Part shown: positions 25,475-33,250 of the stretch, piece by piece
Numbering within the stretch: the stretch's first letter is position 1
How the letters are laid out: every line of letters starts with the position of its first letter
Notes under the pieces: generated by a model
The model's database searches: none
Seen by the model: only the letters and a program-made list of their open reading frames with translations
What the model was told of the DNA's origin: nothing
Made by a program: the position numbers and the translations under genes
DNA from: Alphaproteobacteria bacterium
Lineage (GTDB): Bacteria; Pseudomonadota; Alphaproteobacteria; Ferrovibrionales; Ferrovibrionaceae
NCBI GenBank assembly: GCA_026126165.1
Contig: JAHCJR010000025.1
Location: forward strand, 1 to 37,383
Reading direction: 5' to 3'
DNA length: 37,383 nt

Positions 25475-26145
25475 ACGCCCGCCAGCTCGTCTTCGATCTG
25501 CCGGTCAGGCCCGCCCTCGGTCGCGACGACTTCCTGGTTGCGCCATGCAACCGGGAGGCCCTGGCCTGGATCGACCGCTGGCCCGACTGGCCGCAGCATG
25601 CGCTGGCGCTCGCGGGCCCGGAGGGTTGCGGCAAGACCCATCTCGCCCATGTCTGGCGCGCCAGTTCCGGCGCACTGCTGCTGGATGCCGCAACGCTGGA
25701 CGAGGCATCGCTCGCGCATTTGCCGGAAGTCGCGGTGATCGTCGAGGACGCCGATCGCAGGCTTGTCTCGGAACGGGCGCTCCTGCATCTCTTCAACATG
25801 CAGCGCGAGCGGGGAGGGCATCTGCTGCTGACCGGCCGTGAGGCGCCGGCACGCTGGGAGGTGCGGCTGCCCGATCTCGCCTCCCGGCTCAATTCGCTGC
25901 CGGTCGCCACCGTGCGTCCGCCCGACGAGGCGCTGATCGGCGCGCTGCTGGTCAAGCTGCTGGCCGACCGGCAGGTGCGCGTCGGCGAGGAGGTGTTGGC
26001 CTGGCTGCTGCCGCGCATGGAGCGCTCCTTCGCTTTCGCCCGCCGCCTGGTGGCCGCGCTCGACGACGCCGCGCTGAGCCGCCGGCGCAACATCAGCGTT
26101 TCGCTGGCGCGCGAAATCCTGCAACATCTGGCGCCTGAAGAGTAA
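25471..26145 (+). CDS. hdaA: DnaA inactivator HdaA (DnaA-paralogue AAA+ protein)
   Basis: HdaA/Hda stimulates ATP hydrolysis by DnaA once the sliding clamp is loaded, so replication starts only once per cycle. The 224-residue protein has the clamp-binding motif QLVFDLP at residues 5-11, Walker A GPEGCGKTH, Walker B-like VIVEDADR, sensor-I LLLTGREAPARW and the arginine-finger region LPDLASRLNSLP. It has the AAA+ lid but no DnaA DNA-binding domain IV, which separates it from DnaA. Start is GTG at 25471 overlapping the stop of the permease gene. The SDR gene follows 11 bases later with GGAGG before it. Confidence 0.9.
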   Translation: MNARQLVFDLPVRPALGRDDFLVAPCNREALAWIDRWPDWPQHALALAGPEGCGKTHLAHVWRASSGALLLDAATLDEASLAHLPEVAVIVEDADRRLVSERALLHLFNMQRERGGHLLLTGREAPARWEVRLPDLASRLNSLPVATVRPPDEALIGALLVKLLADRQVRVGEEVLAWLLPRMERSFAFARRLVAALDDAALSRRRNISVSLAREILQHLAPEE

Positions 26146-26156
26146 GGGAGGAGAAG

Positions 26157-26939
26157 ATGGATCTCGGCATTCGCGGCAGGAACGCCATCGTCTGCGCGGC
26201 CAGCAAGGGGCTGGGACGCGCCTGCGCCATGGCGCTGGCCAGGGAAGGCGTCAACGTGGTGATCACCGCGCGCACGAAGTCCGAACTGGAAGCGACCGCG
26301 GCGGATATCGCGCGGGCGGCGCCCGATGTGAAGGTGACGGCCGTCGCCGGCGACATCACGACGGAGGAGGGCCGCGCGGCGGCGCTCAAGGCCATGCCGG
26401 ACCCGGACATCCTGGTGAACAATGCAGGCGGTCCGCCGCCCGGCGATTTCCGCGAGTTCACCCGCGAACAGTGGATCAAGGCGGTGGAGGCGAACATGCT
26501 GACACCGATCGAGATGATCCGCGCCACCATCGACGGCATGATCGCGCGCAAGTTTGGTCGCGTCGTCAACATCACGTCGAGCGCGGTCAAGGCACCGATC
26601 GCGGTTCTTGGCCTCTCCAACGGCGCCCGTTCGGGCCTCACGGGGTTCGTCGCCGGAATCTCCCGCCAGGTCGCCGTGCATGGCGTCACCATCAACAACC
26701 TGCTGCCGGGCCGCTTCGAGACCGACCGGCTGCGTCAGACCATCCCGGTGCAGGCCAAGAAGGCCGGCCGCACGGTCGAGGAGGAAATCAAGGCCGTGAC
26801 TTCCGCCATTCCTGCCGGCCGCTTCGGCGATCCGGACGAGTTCGGCGCCTGGTGTGCGTTCCTGTGCAGCGTCCAGGGCGCCTATATGACGGGCCAGAAC
26901 GTGCTGCTCGATGGCGGCTCCTATCCCGGAACCTTCTGA
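26157..26939 (+). CDS. Atypical short-chain dehydrogenase lacking the YxxxK motif
   Basis: The 260-residue protein is SDR-like and annotated in many genomes as a 3-oxoacyl-ACP reductase-like protein. The cofactor loop is AASKGLG (14-20) instead of TGxxxGxG, NNAG is kept (88-91), the Ser strand is present (NITSS), and the catalytic Tyr and Lys positions read Asn155 and Ser159 within LSNGARSGL. This matches an SDR subgroup I recall (BKR-like, cd05344) noted for an imperfect NAD motif and catalytic tetrad. Catalysis by the usual Tyr-Lys route is therefore unlikely. AAGGGAGGAG precedes the ATG. The DUF2147 gene follows with AAGGAGG placed across its stop, suggesting coupling. Confidence 0.85.
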   Translation: MDLGIRGRNAIVCAASKGLGRACAMALAREGVNVVITARTKSELEATAADIARAAPDVKVTAVAGDITTEEGRAAALKAMPDPDILVNNAGGPPPGDFREFTREQWIKAVEANMLTPIEMIRATIDGMIARKFGRVVNITSSAVKAPIAVLGLSNGARSGLTGFVAGISRQVAVHGVTINNLLPGRFETDRLRQTIPVQAKKAGRTVEEEIKAVTSAIPAGRFGDPDEFGAWCAFLCSVQGAYMTGQNVLLDGGSYPGTF

Positions 26940-26950
26940 AGGAGGCGGCC

Positions 26951-27397
26951 TTGCATCCACGGCTGTTTCCCCTCGCGGCCGCACTGTTCTGTCTGCAGAT
27001 CCTTGCCGCCGGCGGCGCGCACGCCTCGGGCGTGCTCGGCCGCTGGCTCACCGAGAGCGGCAATGCCCAGGTCGAGATCCAGGAATGCGCCGGGCGGCTT
27101 TGCGGCCGCGTCGTCTGGCTCAAGGAGCCGCTCAACGAGGAGGGCACCCCCAAGCGCGACCGTCACAACCCGGACCCGGGCTTGCGCGCGCGGCCGATCA
27201 TCGGCCTTGCCATGCTGGAAAATTTCGTGCCCGACGATGATCCGGGGAAGTGGCGCGATGGCACCATCTACAATCCCGAGGATGGCAAAACCTATAGCTG
27301 TACGCTGACCTTGCAGGACGATGGCCGGCTGCGGGTTCGCGGCTATGTCGGGCTCCCGCTCTTCGGCAAGACGCAGATCTGGACGCGGGCGCCCTGA
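26951..27397 (+). CDS. DUF2147 family secreted protein
   Basis: This small exported protein of 148 residues has a signal peptide (LFPLAAALFCLQILAAGG, cut near AHA or AHAS) and a DUF2147 domain: GVLGRWLTESGNAQVEIQECAGRLCGRVVWLKEPLNE, then IIGLAMLENFVPD, WRDGTIYNPEDGKTYSCTLTL and GYVGLPLFGKTQIWTR. This is the complete family pattern, with the conserved Cys pair around CAGRLC. The biochemical role of the family is not known to me. TTG at 26951 is the start: AAGGAGG lies six bases upstream, overlapping the end of the SDR gene. There is no ATG before the conserved core. It ends seven bases from the convergent sixA gene. Confidence 0.85.
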   Translation: MHPRLFPLAAALFCLQILAAGGAHASGVLGRWLTESGNAQVEIQECAGRLCGRVVWLKEPLNEEGTPKRDRHNPDPGLRARPIIGLAMLENFVPDDDPGKWRDGTIYNPEDGKTYSCTLTLQDDGRLRVRGYVGLPLFGKTQIWTRAP

Positions 27398-27404
27398 TCC
27401 GCCT

Positions 27405-27923
27405 CTATCCGGCAAGCGATTTCGGCGTCACGTAACCATCGAGCCGGCCATGGCCCGGGGCGATGTCCTGCCAGCGGGCCACTTCGAAGACGAAGGTGGC
27501 AAGCGCCCCGGTCGGGAACTTGGCCCCGAGAGTTTCCAGCCGCTGCCGCTCGGGCCGCGTGCAGAGCCGTTCGGCCAGTTCCGCCATGCCCGGATTGTGC
27601 CCGACCAGCATGGCGCTCGGCTGCCCGTCCGGCAGGCTCCGCAGGATGGCCAGCATGCGGCCGGCTTCCGCCAGATACAGATCGTCGCGATACTCCGCCG
27701 GCCATTTCCGGCCGAGATGCCGGGTCAGCTCATCGAGGGTCTGGCGCGCCCGGCGCGCGGTCGAGCAGAGGACCAGCGCCGGCTCGACATGATGGCGCCG
27801 GACATGGCCGGCCAGCCTTTCGCAGGCTTCCCGGCCGCGCCGGTTGAGAGGCCGGTCGTGATCGGCGAGGTCGGCCTGGTCCCAGGCCGACTTGGCATGC
27901 CTCAGCAGATAGACCGTCTTCAT
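27405..27923 (-). CDS. sixA: Histidine phosphatase family protein, SixA-like
   Basis: The 172-residue protein is a small histidine-phosphatase-fold enzyme. The catalytic loop LLRHAKSAW puts the phospho-accepting His at residue 9, with RPLNRRGREACERL and the second His motif VGHNPGM typical of SixA, which removes phosphate from phosphohistidine in signalling or PTS proteins. Arg8, Arg58-region STARRARQT and His in GHNPG make the active site. Other members of this fold act on small phosphate esters, so the target is inferred. ATG 27923 is used; ATGs further upstream would add a tail overlapping the regulatory region. The gene is divergent from ppk and convergent with the DUF2147 gene. Confidence 0.85.
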   Translation of the reverse strand: MKTVYLLRHAKSAWDQADLADHDRPLNRRGREACERLAGHVRRHHVEPALVLCSTARRARQTLDELTRHLGRKWPAEYRDDLYLAEAGRMLAILRSLPDGQPSAMLVGHNPGMAELAERLCTRPERQRLETLGAKFPTGALATFVFEVARWQDIAPGHGRLDGYVTPKSLAG

Positions 27924-27949
27924 GATTCCATCATCCGATTCATGCCACT

Positions 27950-27967
27950 CTTTCATGTTCTTGACAT
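27950..27967 (+). promoter_or_regulatory. Possible Pho box upstream of ppk
   Basis: The 18 bases read CTTTCAT, four bases, TTGACAT. They match 12 of 18 positions of the PhoB consensus (two CTGTCA-type units at 11-base spacing). A TAGCAT hexamer follows seven bases on, a plausible -10. The site faces ppk, 73 bases before its ATG. PhoB control of ppk is known in E. coli. The same bases also include a perfect TTGACA, so an ordinary -35 is the simpler reading. Confidence 0.35.
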
Positions 27968-28040
27968 GATGCGGTAGCATTCTCAGTTAATCTGTTGCAG
28001 GTCGGCTTCACACCCTTACGACAGGAAGGCCACGAGCGCC

Positions 28041-30200
28041 ATGGTTGGCAGCGCGATTCCCATCGCCGAGCCGTTGCAGGTCGGTCCGAAGTTCGGCTTC
28101 GAGCCGCCGGAGCGCTTCATCAACCGCGAACTGTCCTGGCTTGCGTTCAACCTTCGCGTGATGGAAGAAGCGTACAATACACGTCACCCGCTTCTGGAGC
28201 GGTTGCGCTTCCTGTCGATCTCCGCCAACAACCTGGACGAGTTCTTCATGGTCCGCGTCGCCGGCCTGTGGGGCCAGGTGAAGGCGGGCATCACCGTGGT
28301 CAGCCAGGACGGCCTGACGCCGCTCCAGCAACTCGAACGGATCAACGAGACGGCGGCGGCACTTATGGCCGAGCAGCAACGCTGCTGGCAGGTGCTGCTC
28401 AAGGAGATGCGCGGCGCCGGCATCCACGTGCTGGAACCGGACGAGCTGACCGAGGCGGACCGGGAATGGCTGCACACCTACTTCCTGGAAAAGGTCTTCC
28501 CGATCCTCACGCCACTGGCGATCGACCCGGCCCATCCGTTCCCTTTCCTGCCGAACCTTGGCTTCGCCATGGTGATGCAGCTCAGGCGGGAGAAGGACGG
28601 GCGTTCCATGGACGCGCTGCTGCCGCTGCCGAACCAGACCGTGCGTTTCGTTCGCCTGCCGGGCGATGGCATCCGCTTCCTGTCGCTGGAGAATCTGGTG
28701 GGGCTGTTCCTGCACCGCCTGTTCCCCGGCTACAGGGTGGTCGGCCGTGGCCTCTTCCGCATCACGCGCGACAGCGACATCGAGATCGAGGAGGAGGCGG
28801 AGGATCTGGTCCGCCTGTTCGAGACGGCGCTGAAGCGGCGCCGGCGCGGCAGCGTCATCCGCCTCAAGCTCAACGCCGCCATGCCGGAGGACCTGCGCCG
28901 TTTCGTGCTCGACGAACTGGAAGTCAGCCAGAGCGCAGTGATCGTGGTCGATGGACTTCTGGGGCTTGCCGACACGGCGCAACTCATCGTGGCGGACCGG
29001 CCCGACCTCAAGTTCGAGCCGCATAATCCGCGCTTTCCGGAACGCATACGCGACTTCGGCGGCGACTGTTTCGCGGCCATCCGGCAGAAAGACATCATCG
29101 TCCATCATCCCTACGAGAGTTTCGATGTCGTCGTGCAGTTCGTTCGTCAGGCGGCAGCCGATCCGAATGTCGTCGCGATCAAGCAGACGCTCTACCGCAC
29201 TTCCGACGACAGCCCCATCGTCAAGGCCCTGATCGAGGCGGCGGAAGCCGGCAAGTCGGTGACGGCGCTGGTCGAGCTGAAGGCCCGCTTCGACGAAGCG
29301 GCGAACATCAAATGGGCGCGCGATCTGGAACGGGCGGGCGTGCAGGTCGTCTTTGGCTTTCTCGAACTGAAGACCCATGCCAAGGTGTCGCTGGTGGTGC
29401 GGCGCGAGAGCGGCCAGCTCCGCACCTACGTGCATTTCGGCACCGGCAACTATCATCCGGTGACAGCGCGCATCTACACGGACCTTTCCTTCTTCACCGC
29501 CGATCCGGACCTCGGCTACGACGCCACCTGCCTGTTCAATTTCATGACCGGCTATGCTCCACCCGAGGGCCTGCGCCGCATCGCCATCTCGCCCTATTCG
29601 GTGCGCGCCACGCTGCTGCGCCTGATCGAGGAGGAGATCGCCTTTGCCGAGGCCGGACGGCCGGGCGTGATCTGGGCCAAGATGAATTCGCTGGTGGATC
29701 CGATCGTGATCGACGCGCTCTACCGTGCCTCGCAAGCGGGTGTGCAGATCGACCTTGTGGTGCGCGGCATCTGCTGCCTGCGGCCAGCTGTCGCCAACCT
29801 GTCGGAAAATATCCGCGTCAAGTCCATCGTCGGCCGCTTTCTCGAACATTCGCGCATCGTCTGCTTCGGGGCCGGGCATGGCCTGCCCTCGCCGGAAGCC
29901 AAGGTTTTCATTTCCTCCGCCGACTGGATGCCGCGCAATTTCGACCGGCGTGTCGAGACGCTGGTGCCCATTACGAATGCCACGGTGCACGAGCAGGTGC
30001 TCGACCAGATCATGCTCGCCAACCTCAAGGACGAGGCGCAGAGTTGGCAGCTCGGGCCGGACGGCAAGTACCGCCGGGTCGAGTCGGGCGAGGGCGGCTT
30101 CAGCGCGCACGACTACTTCATGACCAATCCCAGTCTCTCGGGCCGAGGCAAGGCCCTGCGCGCCGACAAGGTCCGCAAGCTGGAGCTGCGGCGCTCCTGA
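28041..30200 (+). CDS. ppk1: Polyphosphate kinase 1
   Basis: Ppk1 reversibly makes long-chain inorganic polyphosphate from ATP. The protein has 719 residues, the normal length. The N-terminal domain opens with [19 protein letters not shown]; the head domain follows with [18 protein letters not shown]. The two C-terminal phospholipase D-like domains contain [30 protein letters not shown], the catalytic His446 in [35 protein letters not shown], and the second part with [24 protein letters not shown] and [21 protein letters not shown] precedes the ATG by 11 bases. ppx follows 97 bases downstream, the standard ppk-ppx pairing. A possible Pho box lies upstream. Confidence 0.96.
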   Translation: MVGSAIPIAEPLQVGPKFGFEPPERFINRELSWLAFNLRVMEEAYNTRHPLLERLRFLSISANNLDEFFMVRVAGLWGQVKAGITVVSQDGLTPLQQLERINETAAALMAEQQRCWQVLLKEMRGAGIHVLEPDELTEADREWLHTYFLEKVFPILTPLAIDPAHPFPFLPNLGFAMVMQLRREKDGRSMDALLPLPNQTVRFVRLPGDGIRFLSLENLVGLFLHRLFPGYRVVGRGLFRITRDSDIEIEEEAEDLVRLFETALKRRRRGSVIRLKLNAAMPEDLRRFVLDELEVSQSAVIVVDGLLGLADTAQLIVADRPDLKFEPHNPRFPERIRDFGGDCFAAIRQKDIIVHHPYESFDVVVQFVRQAAADPNVVAIKQTLYRTSDDSPIVKALIEAAEAGKSVTALVELKARFDEAANIKWARDLERAGVQVVFGFLELKTHAKVSLVVRRESGQLRTYVHFGTGNYHPVTARIYTDLSFFTADPDLGYDATCLFNFMTGYAPPEGLRRIAISPYSVRATLLRLIEEEIAFAEAGRPGVIWAKMNSLVDPIVIDALYRASQAGVQIDLVVRGICCLRPAVANLSENIRVKSIVGRFLEHSRIVCFGAGHGLPSPEAKVFISSADWMPRNFDRRVETLVPITNATVHEQVLDQIMLANLKDEAQSWQLGPDGKYRRVESGEGGFSAHDYFMTNPSLSGRGKALRADKVRKLELRRS

Positions 30201-30297
30201 ACCGGCCGTTGGCGGCCCGCATGGCGCGGCCGGAACGCTTGCAACCTTCCGCCCGGTAGGGCAGAAGGACGGCAACCGCGAGGTGCCGATTCCAAGC

Positions 30298-31809
30298 ATG
30301 TCTTCTTCAAGCGCCAGCGACAGGGGTCCCCCGTCCTCCAATCTCGGCCCGCTCATCGGCGTGGTCGATATCGGGTCGAACTCGGTCCGCCTGGTGGTGT
30401 TCTGCGGACCGCCGCGTGCGCCGACCCCGGTCTTCAACGAGAAAGTCCTGTGCGGGCTGGGCCGCAAGCTGACGCGCACCGGGCGGCTGGACGAACAGGG
30501 CATGGAGCTGGCGCAACTGACCTTGCGCCGTTTCGCCAGCCTGGCGCGGCGCATGGGGGTCGCCGCCTTGCAGGTGGTGGCCACCGCGGCCATCCGCGAG
30601 GCGGAGAATGGCGCCGAGTTCGTCGCCGAACTGGAACGGAGCTGTGGCGTCACGATCGCCGTTCTCTCGGGCGAGGACGAGGCCCGCTATTCCGCGCTTG
30701 GCGTGATCTCCGGCATGCCGGAGGCCGAGGGCCTGATCGGCGATCTCGGTGGCGGGTCGCTCGAACTGGTCCGTGTCGAACGTGGCGCGGTGCTGGACAG
30801 CGTGACGCTGCCGCTCGGGCCCTTCCGGCTTGCCAGCGTCGCCGCCGACCGGCTCAAGGAACATGTGGATGGATTGTTGAAGGGGGTACCCTGGCTCGGC
30901 CGCACGCGCGGCAAGCCATATTTTCTCGTCGGCGGCGCCTGGCGTGCGATCGCGCGCATCCACATGGCGCAGTCGGCCTATTCGTTACGCATCATCCACA
31001 ATTACCGGATACCGGGCCGCGAGGCCGAGGATGTGGCGCGCCTGCTCTCCAGGCAGAGCAGGGATTCGCTGGTCCGGCTCGAGGCGGTGCCGCGCCGGCG
31101 CCTCGATACCCTGCCGCTCGCAGCTCTCGTCATGCGCCGCCTCATCAAGGCAGGGCAGCCCTCGGAACTGGTCTTCTCCGCCCTCGGACTGCGCGAAGGA
31201 CTGCATTTCGCCACGCTCGGCGAGGCGGAACGCAAGGAGGATCCGCTGATCGCCGCCTGCCGCGACATGGCGGCCCGCGAAAGCCGTTTCTCCGAACATG
31301 GCGACGAGCTGGCGGATTTCACCGCCAGCCTGTTTGCGGGAGAAAGTTCCACGGACAGGCGCCTGCGCCTGGCCGCCAGCATGCTGAGCGATGTCGGCTG
31401 GCGCATCAATCCGGACTATCGCGGCGAACAGGCTTTCCGCCGTGTGCTGCGCGCCCCCTTTGTCGGCATCGACCATCCGGGTCGCGCTTTCGTCGCGCTT
31501 TCTGTCTATGCGCGCTACCAGGGCGACATCGCCGGCGATGCGACCTTGCCCGGGCGCCAGCTCATCGACGACCAGACGGCGCGCCGCGCGCTCACGCTCG
31601 GCCTCGCGTTGCGACTGGCCCATACCCTCTCCGGCGGCACGCCGGGCCTGTTGCAGGATTTCCGCCTGCGTCCGCAGGATCGCCTGCTGACACTCGACGT
31701 GCCAGCCTCGGCGGAGGCACTGCTTGGCGAGGTCACGGAGCGCCGTTTGCAGGCGCTCGCCGCGAGCCGCGGCCTCGACCATGCCATCAGGATCAACCGT
31801 CGCCGGTAG
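30298..31809 (+). CDS. ppx: Exopolyphosphatase (Ppx/GppA family)
   Basis: This enzyme trims polyphosphate from its ends, or removes the 5' gamma phosphate of pppGpp; the family does not separate the two clearly. It is an actin-like fold ATPase relative of 503 residues: phosphate 1 motif GVVDIGSNSVRLVV, the catalytic Glu in the AAIREAENG and GEDEARYSALG regions, and phosphate 2 motif GDLGGGSLEL. The C-terminal half resembles the HD-like domain (DYRGEQAFRRVLRAPFVGIDHPGRAFVALSVYARY). ATG 30298 was chosen; a GTG at 30283 in frame is equally possible and neither has a well placed ribosome binding site. It lies downstream of ppk. A palindromic repeat starts 34 bases after its end. Confidence 0.93.
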   Translation: MSSSSASDRGPPSSNLGPLIGVVDIGSNSVRLVVFCGPPRAPTPVFNEKVLCGLGRKLTRTGRLDEQGMELAQLTLRRFASLARRMGVAALQVVATAAIREAENGAEFVAELERSCGVTIAVLSGEDEARYSALGVISGMPEAEGLIGDLGGGSLELVRVERGAVLDSVTLPLGPFRLASVAADRLKEHVDGLLKGVPWLGRTRGKPYFLVGGAWRAIARIHMAQSAYSLRIIHNYRIPGREAEDVARLLSRQSRDSLVRLEAVPRRRLDTLPLAALVMRRLIKAGQPSELVFSALGLREGLHFATLGEAERKEDPLIAACRDMAARESRFSEHGDELADFTASLFAGESSTDRRLRLAASMLSDVGWRINPDYRGEQAFRRVLRAPFVGIDHPGRAFVALSVYARYQGDIAGDATLPGRQLIDDQTARRALTLGLALRLAHTLSGGTPGLLQDFRLRPQDRLLTLDVPASAEALLGEVTERRLQALAASRGLDHAIRINRRR

Positions 31810-31842
31810 TCCCCACAGGGACTCGCGGACGGATCGGCGGGA

Positions 31843-31947
31843 CCCTCACCCAACCGCTTGATCCGCTTCGCGGCTCAAGCCCACTCGCGGGAGAGGGCTA
31901 CTTTCTTCTCCCTCTCCCACGGATGTGGCAGAGGGGCGGGGCGAGGG
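31843..31947. repeat. Palindromic intergenic repeat (REP/RPE-like) between ppx and rnd
   Basis: This 105-base element fills most of the 144-base gap between two convergent genes. It starts CCCTCACCCA and ends GGGGCGAGGG, near-inverted ends matching at 8 of 10 positions. Inside are two hairpins: GCTTGA..CCGC with GCGG..TCAAGC (31856-31880), and GGGAGAGGG (31889-31897) with CCCTCTCCC (31910-31918) around a pyrimidine-rich loop. The CCCTCACCC, CTCTCCC and GGGAGAGGG words are those of a widespread proteobacterial intergenic repeat seen in many genomes. The hairpins could also stop transcription from both sides. Only one copy is in the window, so repetition is recalled, not shown. Confidence 0.7.
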
Positions 31948-31953
31948 CGACGT

Positions 31954-33126
31954 TCAGTCGATCTCGGCGGTTTCCTTCAGCCGGACCAGCTTGATGCGCC
32001 GGTCCTGGGCGGCCAGCGCCAGGCGGCCATGCTTGAGGTCGAGTGCGGCGGCGCCGAAGACTTCCCGGCGCCAGCCGGAAAGGGCGGGCACGGCTGCATT
32101 GTCGTCGGCCGCGATGCGCTCAAGGTCGGAAGTGGAGGCGACCAGCTTCTGCGCCACGTCGTGCGTCTCGCATTGCAGCTTGAGCAACACCTTCAGCAGG
32201 TCGACGAGCGGGCCGATGCCGCGCGGCAGCGGCTGCTCGCGCTCGATATGGGGCAGCGCCTCGGCCGGCATGGCGAGGCCACGTTCGACGGCGGCGAGGA
32301 TATCCGCGCCCATGCGGCCATCGGCGAGCGAGCGCGAGAGGCCGCGCACCCTTGCGAGCTGTTCGGCCGACTTCGGCGGGTCGGAGGCGATTTCGAGCAG
32401 CGCCTCGTCACGCAGCACGCGGTTACGCGGGATGTCACGCGTCTGCGCGAAGCTCTCGCGCCAGGCCGCGACCTCGGCGAGAACGCCGAGAAAGCGCGGA
32501 TTCGTGGTGCGCGTCTTGAGACGCTTCCAGGCATCCTCCGGCCGGAGCTGGTAGGTTTCCGGGTCGAGCAGGGTCGCCATCTCGTCGTTCAGCCAATCGG
32601 CCCGGCCCGATTTTTCCAATCGATCATGCAGCTTCTCGTAGACGGTCCTGAGATGCGTCACGTCGGAGAGTGCGTAGCGGATCTGCCGCTCGCTCAAGGG
32701 CCGCCGGCTCCAGTCGGTGAAACGCGAGGACTTGTCGATCGTCGCCTTCGCGAGTTGCGCCACCAGATTCTCGTAGCTCGCCTGCTCGCCGAAACCGCAC
32801 ACCATGGCGGCCACCTGGGTATCGAACAGCGGTTCGGGGACGTCGCCCCCCATCAGGCGGTGAAAGATCTCGATGTCCTGGCGGGCGGCGTGGAAGACCT
32901 TGAGCACGTCGTGATCGCGCATCAGTTCGAGCAGGGGCTCGAGCGAGATGCCCGGTGCCATCGGATCGATCGCTTCCGCCCGGTCCGGTCCGGCCACCTG
33001 GACCAGGCAGAGGATGGGCCAGAAAGTGCTTTCGCGCATGAACTCGGTATCGACGGTGATGTAAGGCGCCCGGCGGAGTTCGCGGCAGAAATCGGCAAGG
33101 GAATCGGTGTCGGAAATGATATTCAT
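31954..33126 (-). CDS. rnd: Ribonuclease D
   Basis: RNase D is a 3'-5' exoribonuclease that trims tRNA precursors and other stable RNAs. The 390-residue protein has the DEDDy exonuclease domain: Exo I VDTEFMRE with Asp26 and Glu28, Exo II HAARQDIEIFH, and Exo III with the Tyr in IRYALSDVTHL. An HRDC domain follows (WRESFAQTRDIPRNRVLRDEALLEIA and beyond), with a second helical region after it. Length matches the family. The start is taken as ATG 33126 (MNIISDTDSL); ATG 33135 would add three residues. TATAGC ends nine bases before 33126, as at the other short-leader genes. It is divergent from aspS and convergent with ppx across the repeat. Confidence 0.94.
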   Translation of the reverse strand: MNIISDTDSLADFCRELRRAPYITVDTEFMRESTFWPILCLVQVAGPDRAEAIDPMAPGISLEPLLELMRDHDVLKVFHAARQDIEIFHRLMGGDVPEPLFDTQVAAMVCGFGEQASYENLVAQLAKATIDKSSRFTDWSRRPLSERQIRYALSDVTHLRTVYEKLHDRLEKSGRADWLNDEMATLLDPETYQLRPEDAWKRLKTRTTNPRFLGVLAEVAAWRESFAQTRDIPRNRVLRDEALLEIASDPPKSAEQLARVRGLSRSLADGRMGADILAAVERGLAMPAEALPHIEREQPLPRGIGPLVDLLKVLLKLQCETHDVAQKLVASTSDLERIAADDNAAVPALSGWRREVFGAAALDLKHGRLALAAQDRRIKLVRLKETAEID

Positions 33127-33183
33127 CGCGGCCATGCTATACACCAGCCGGGGCGGCCGATCACCGCCAAATATCGGGCCCGC

Positions 33184-33210
33184 TTGACAAGCCGGGCCGG
33201 TCCGTATTTG
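33184..33210 (+). promoter_or_regulatory. Candidate promoter of aspS
   Basis: A perfect TTGACA (33184-33189) lies 15 bases before TATTTG (33205-33210), in the rnd-aspS divergent gap. The -10 is weak (3 of 6). The leader of about 35 bases holds a small GCGG-T-rich-CCGC hairpin and a weak GGA before the ATG. Confidence 0.4.
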
Positions 33211-33250
33211 GTCACGCGGTTTTTCCGCCCCGTTTTCCCCGGTTGGACCC

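Noticed and set aside
28008-30653. An 881-codon minus-strand frame opposite ppk and ppx.
   Set aside because: It has no recognisable motif and arises from the GC-rich third-position pattern of the genes on the other strand.
31898-31909. CRISPR-like or IS terminal repeats in the ppx-rnd gap.
   Set aside because: There is a single palindromic element without spaced copies, transposase or target duplication.
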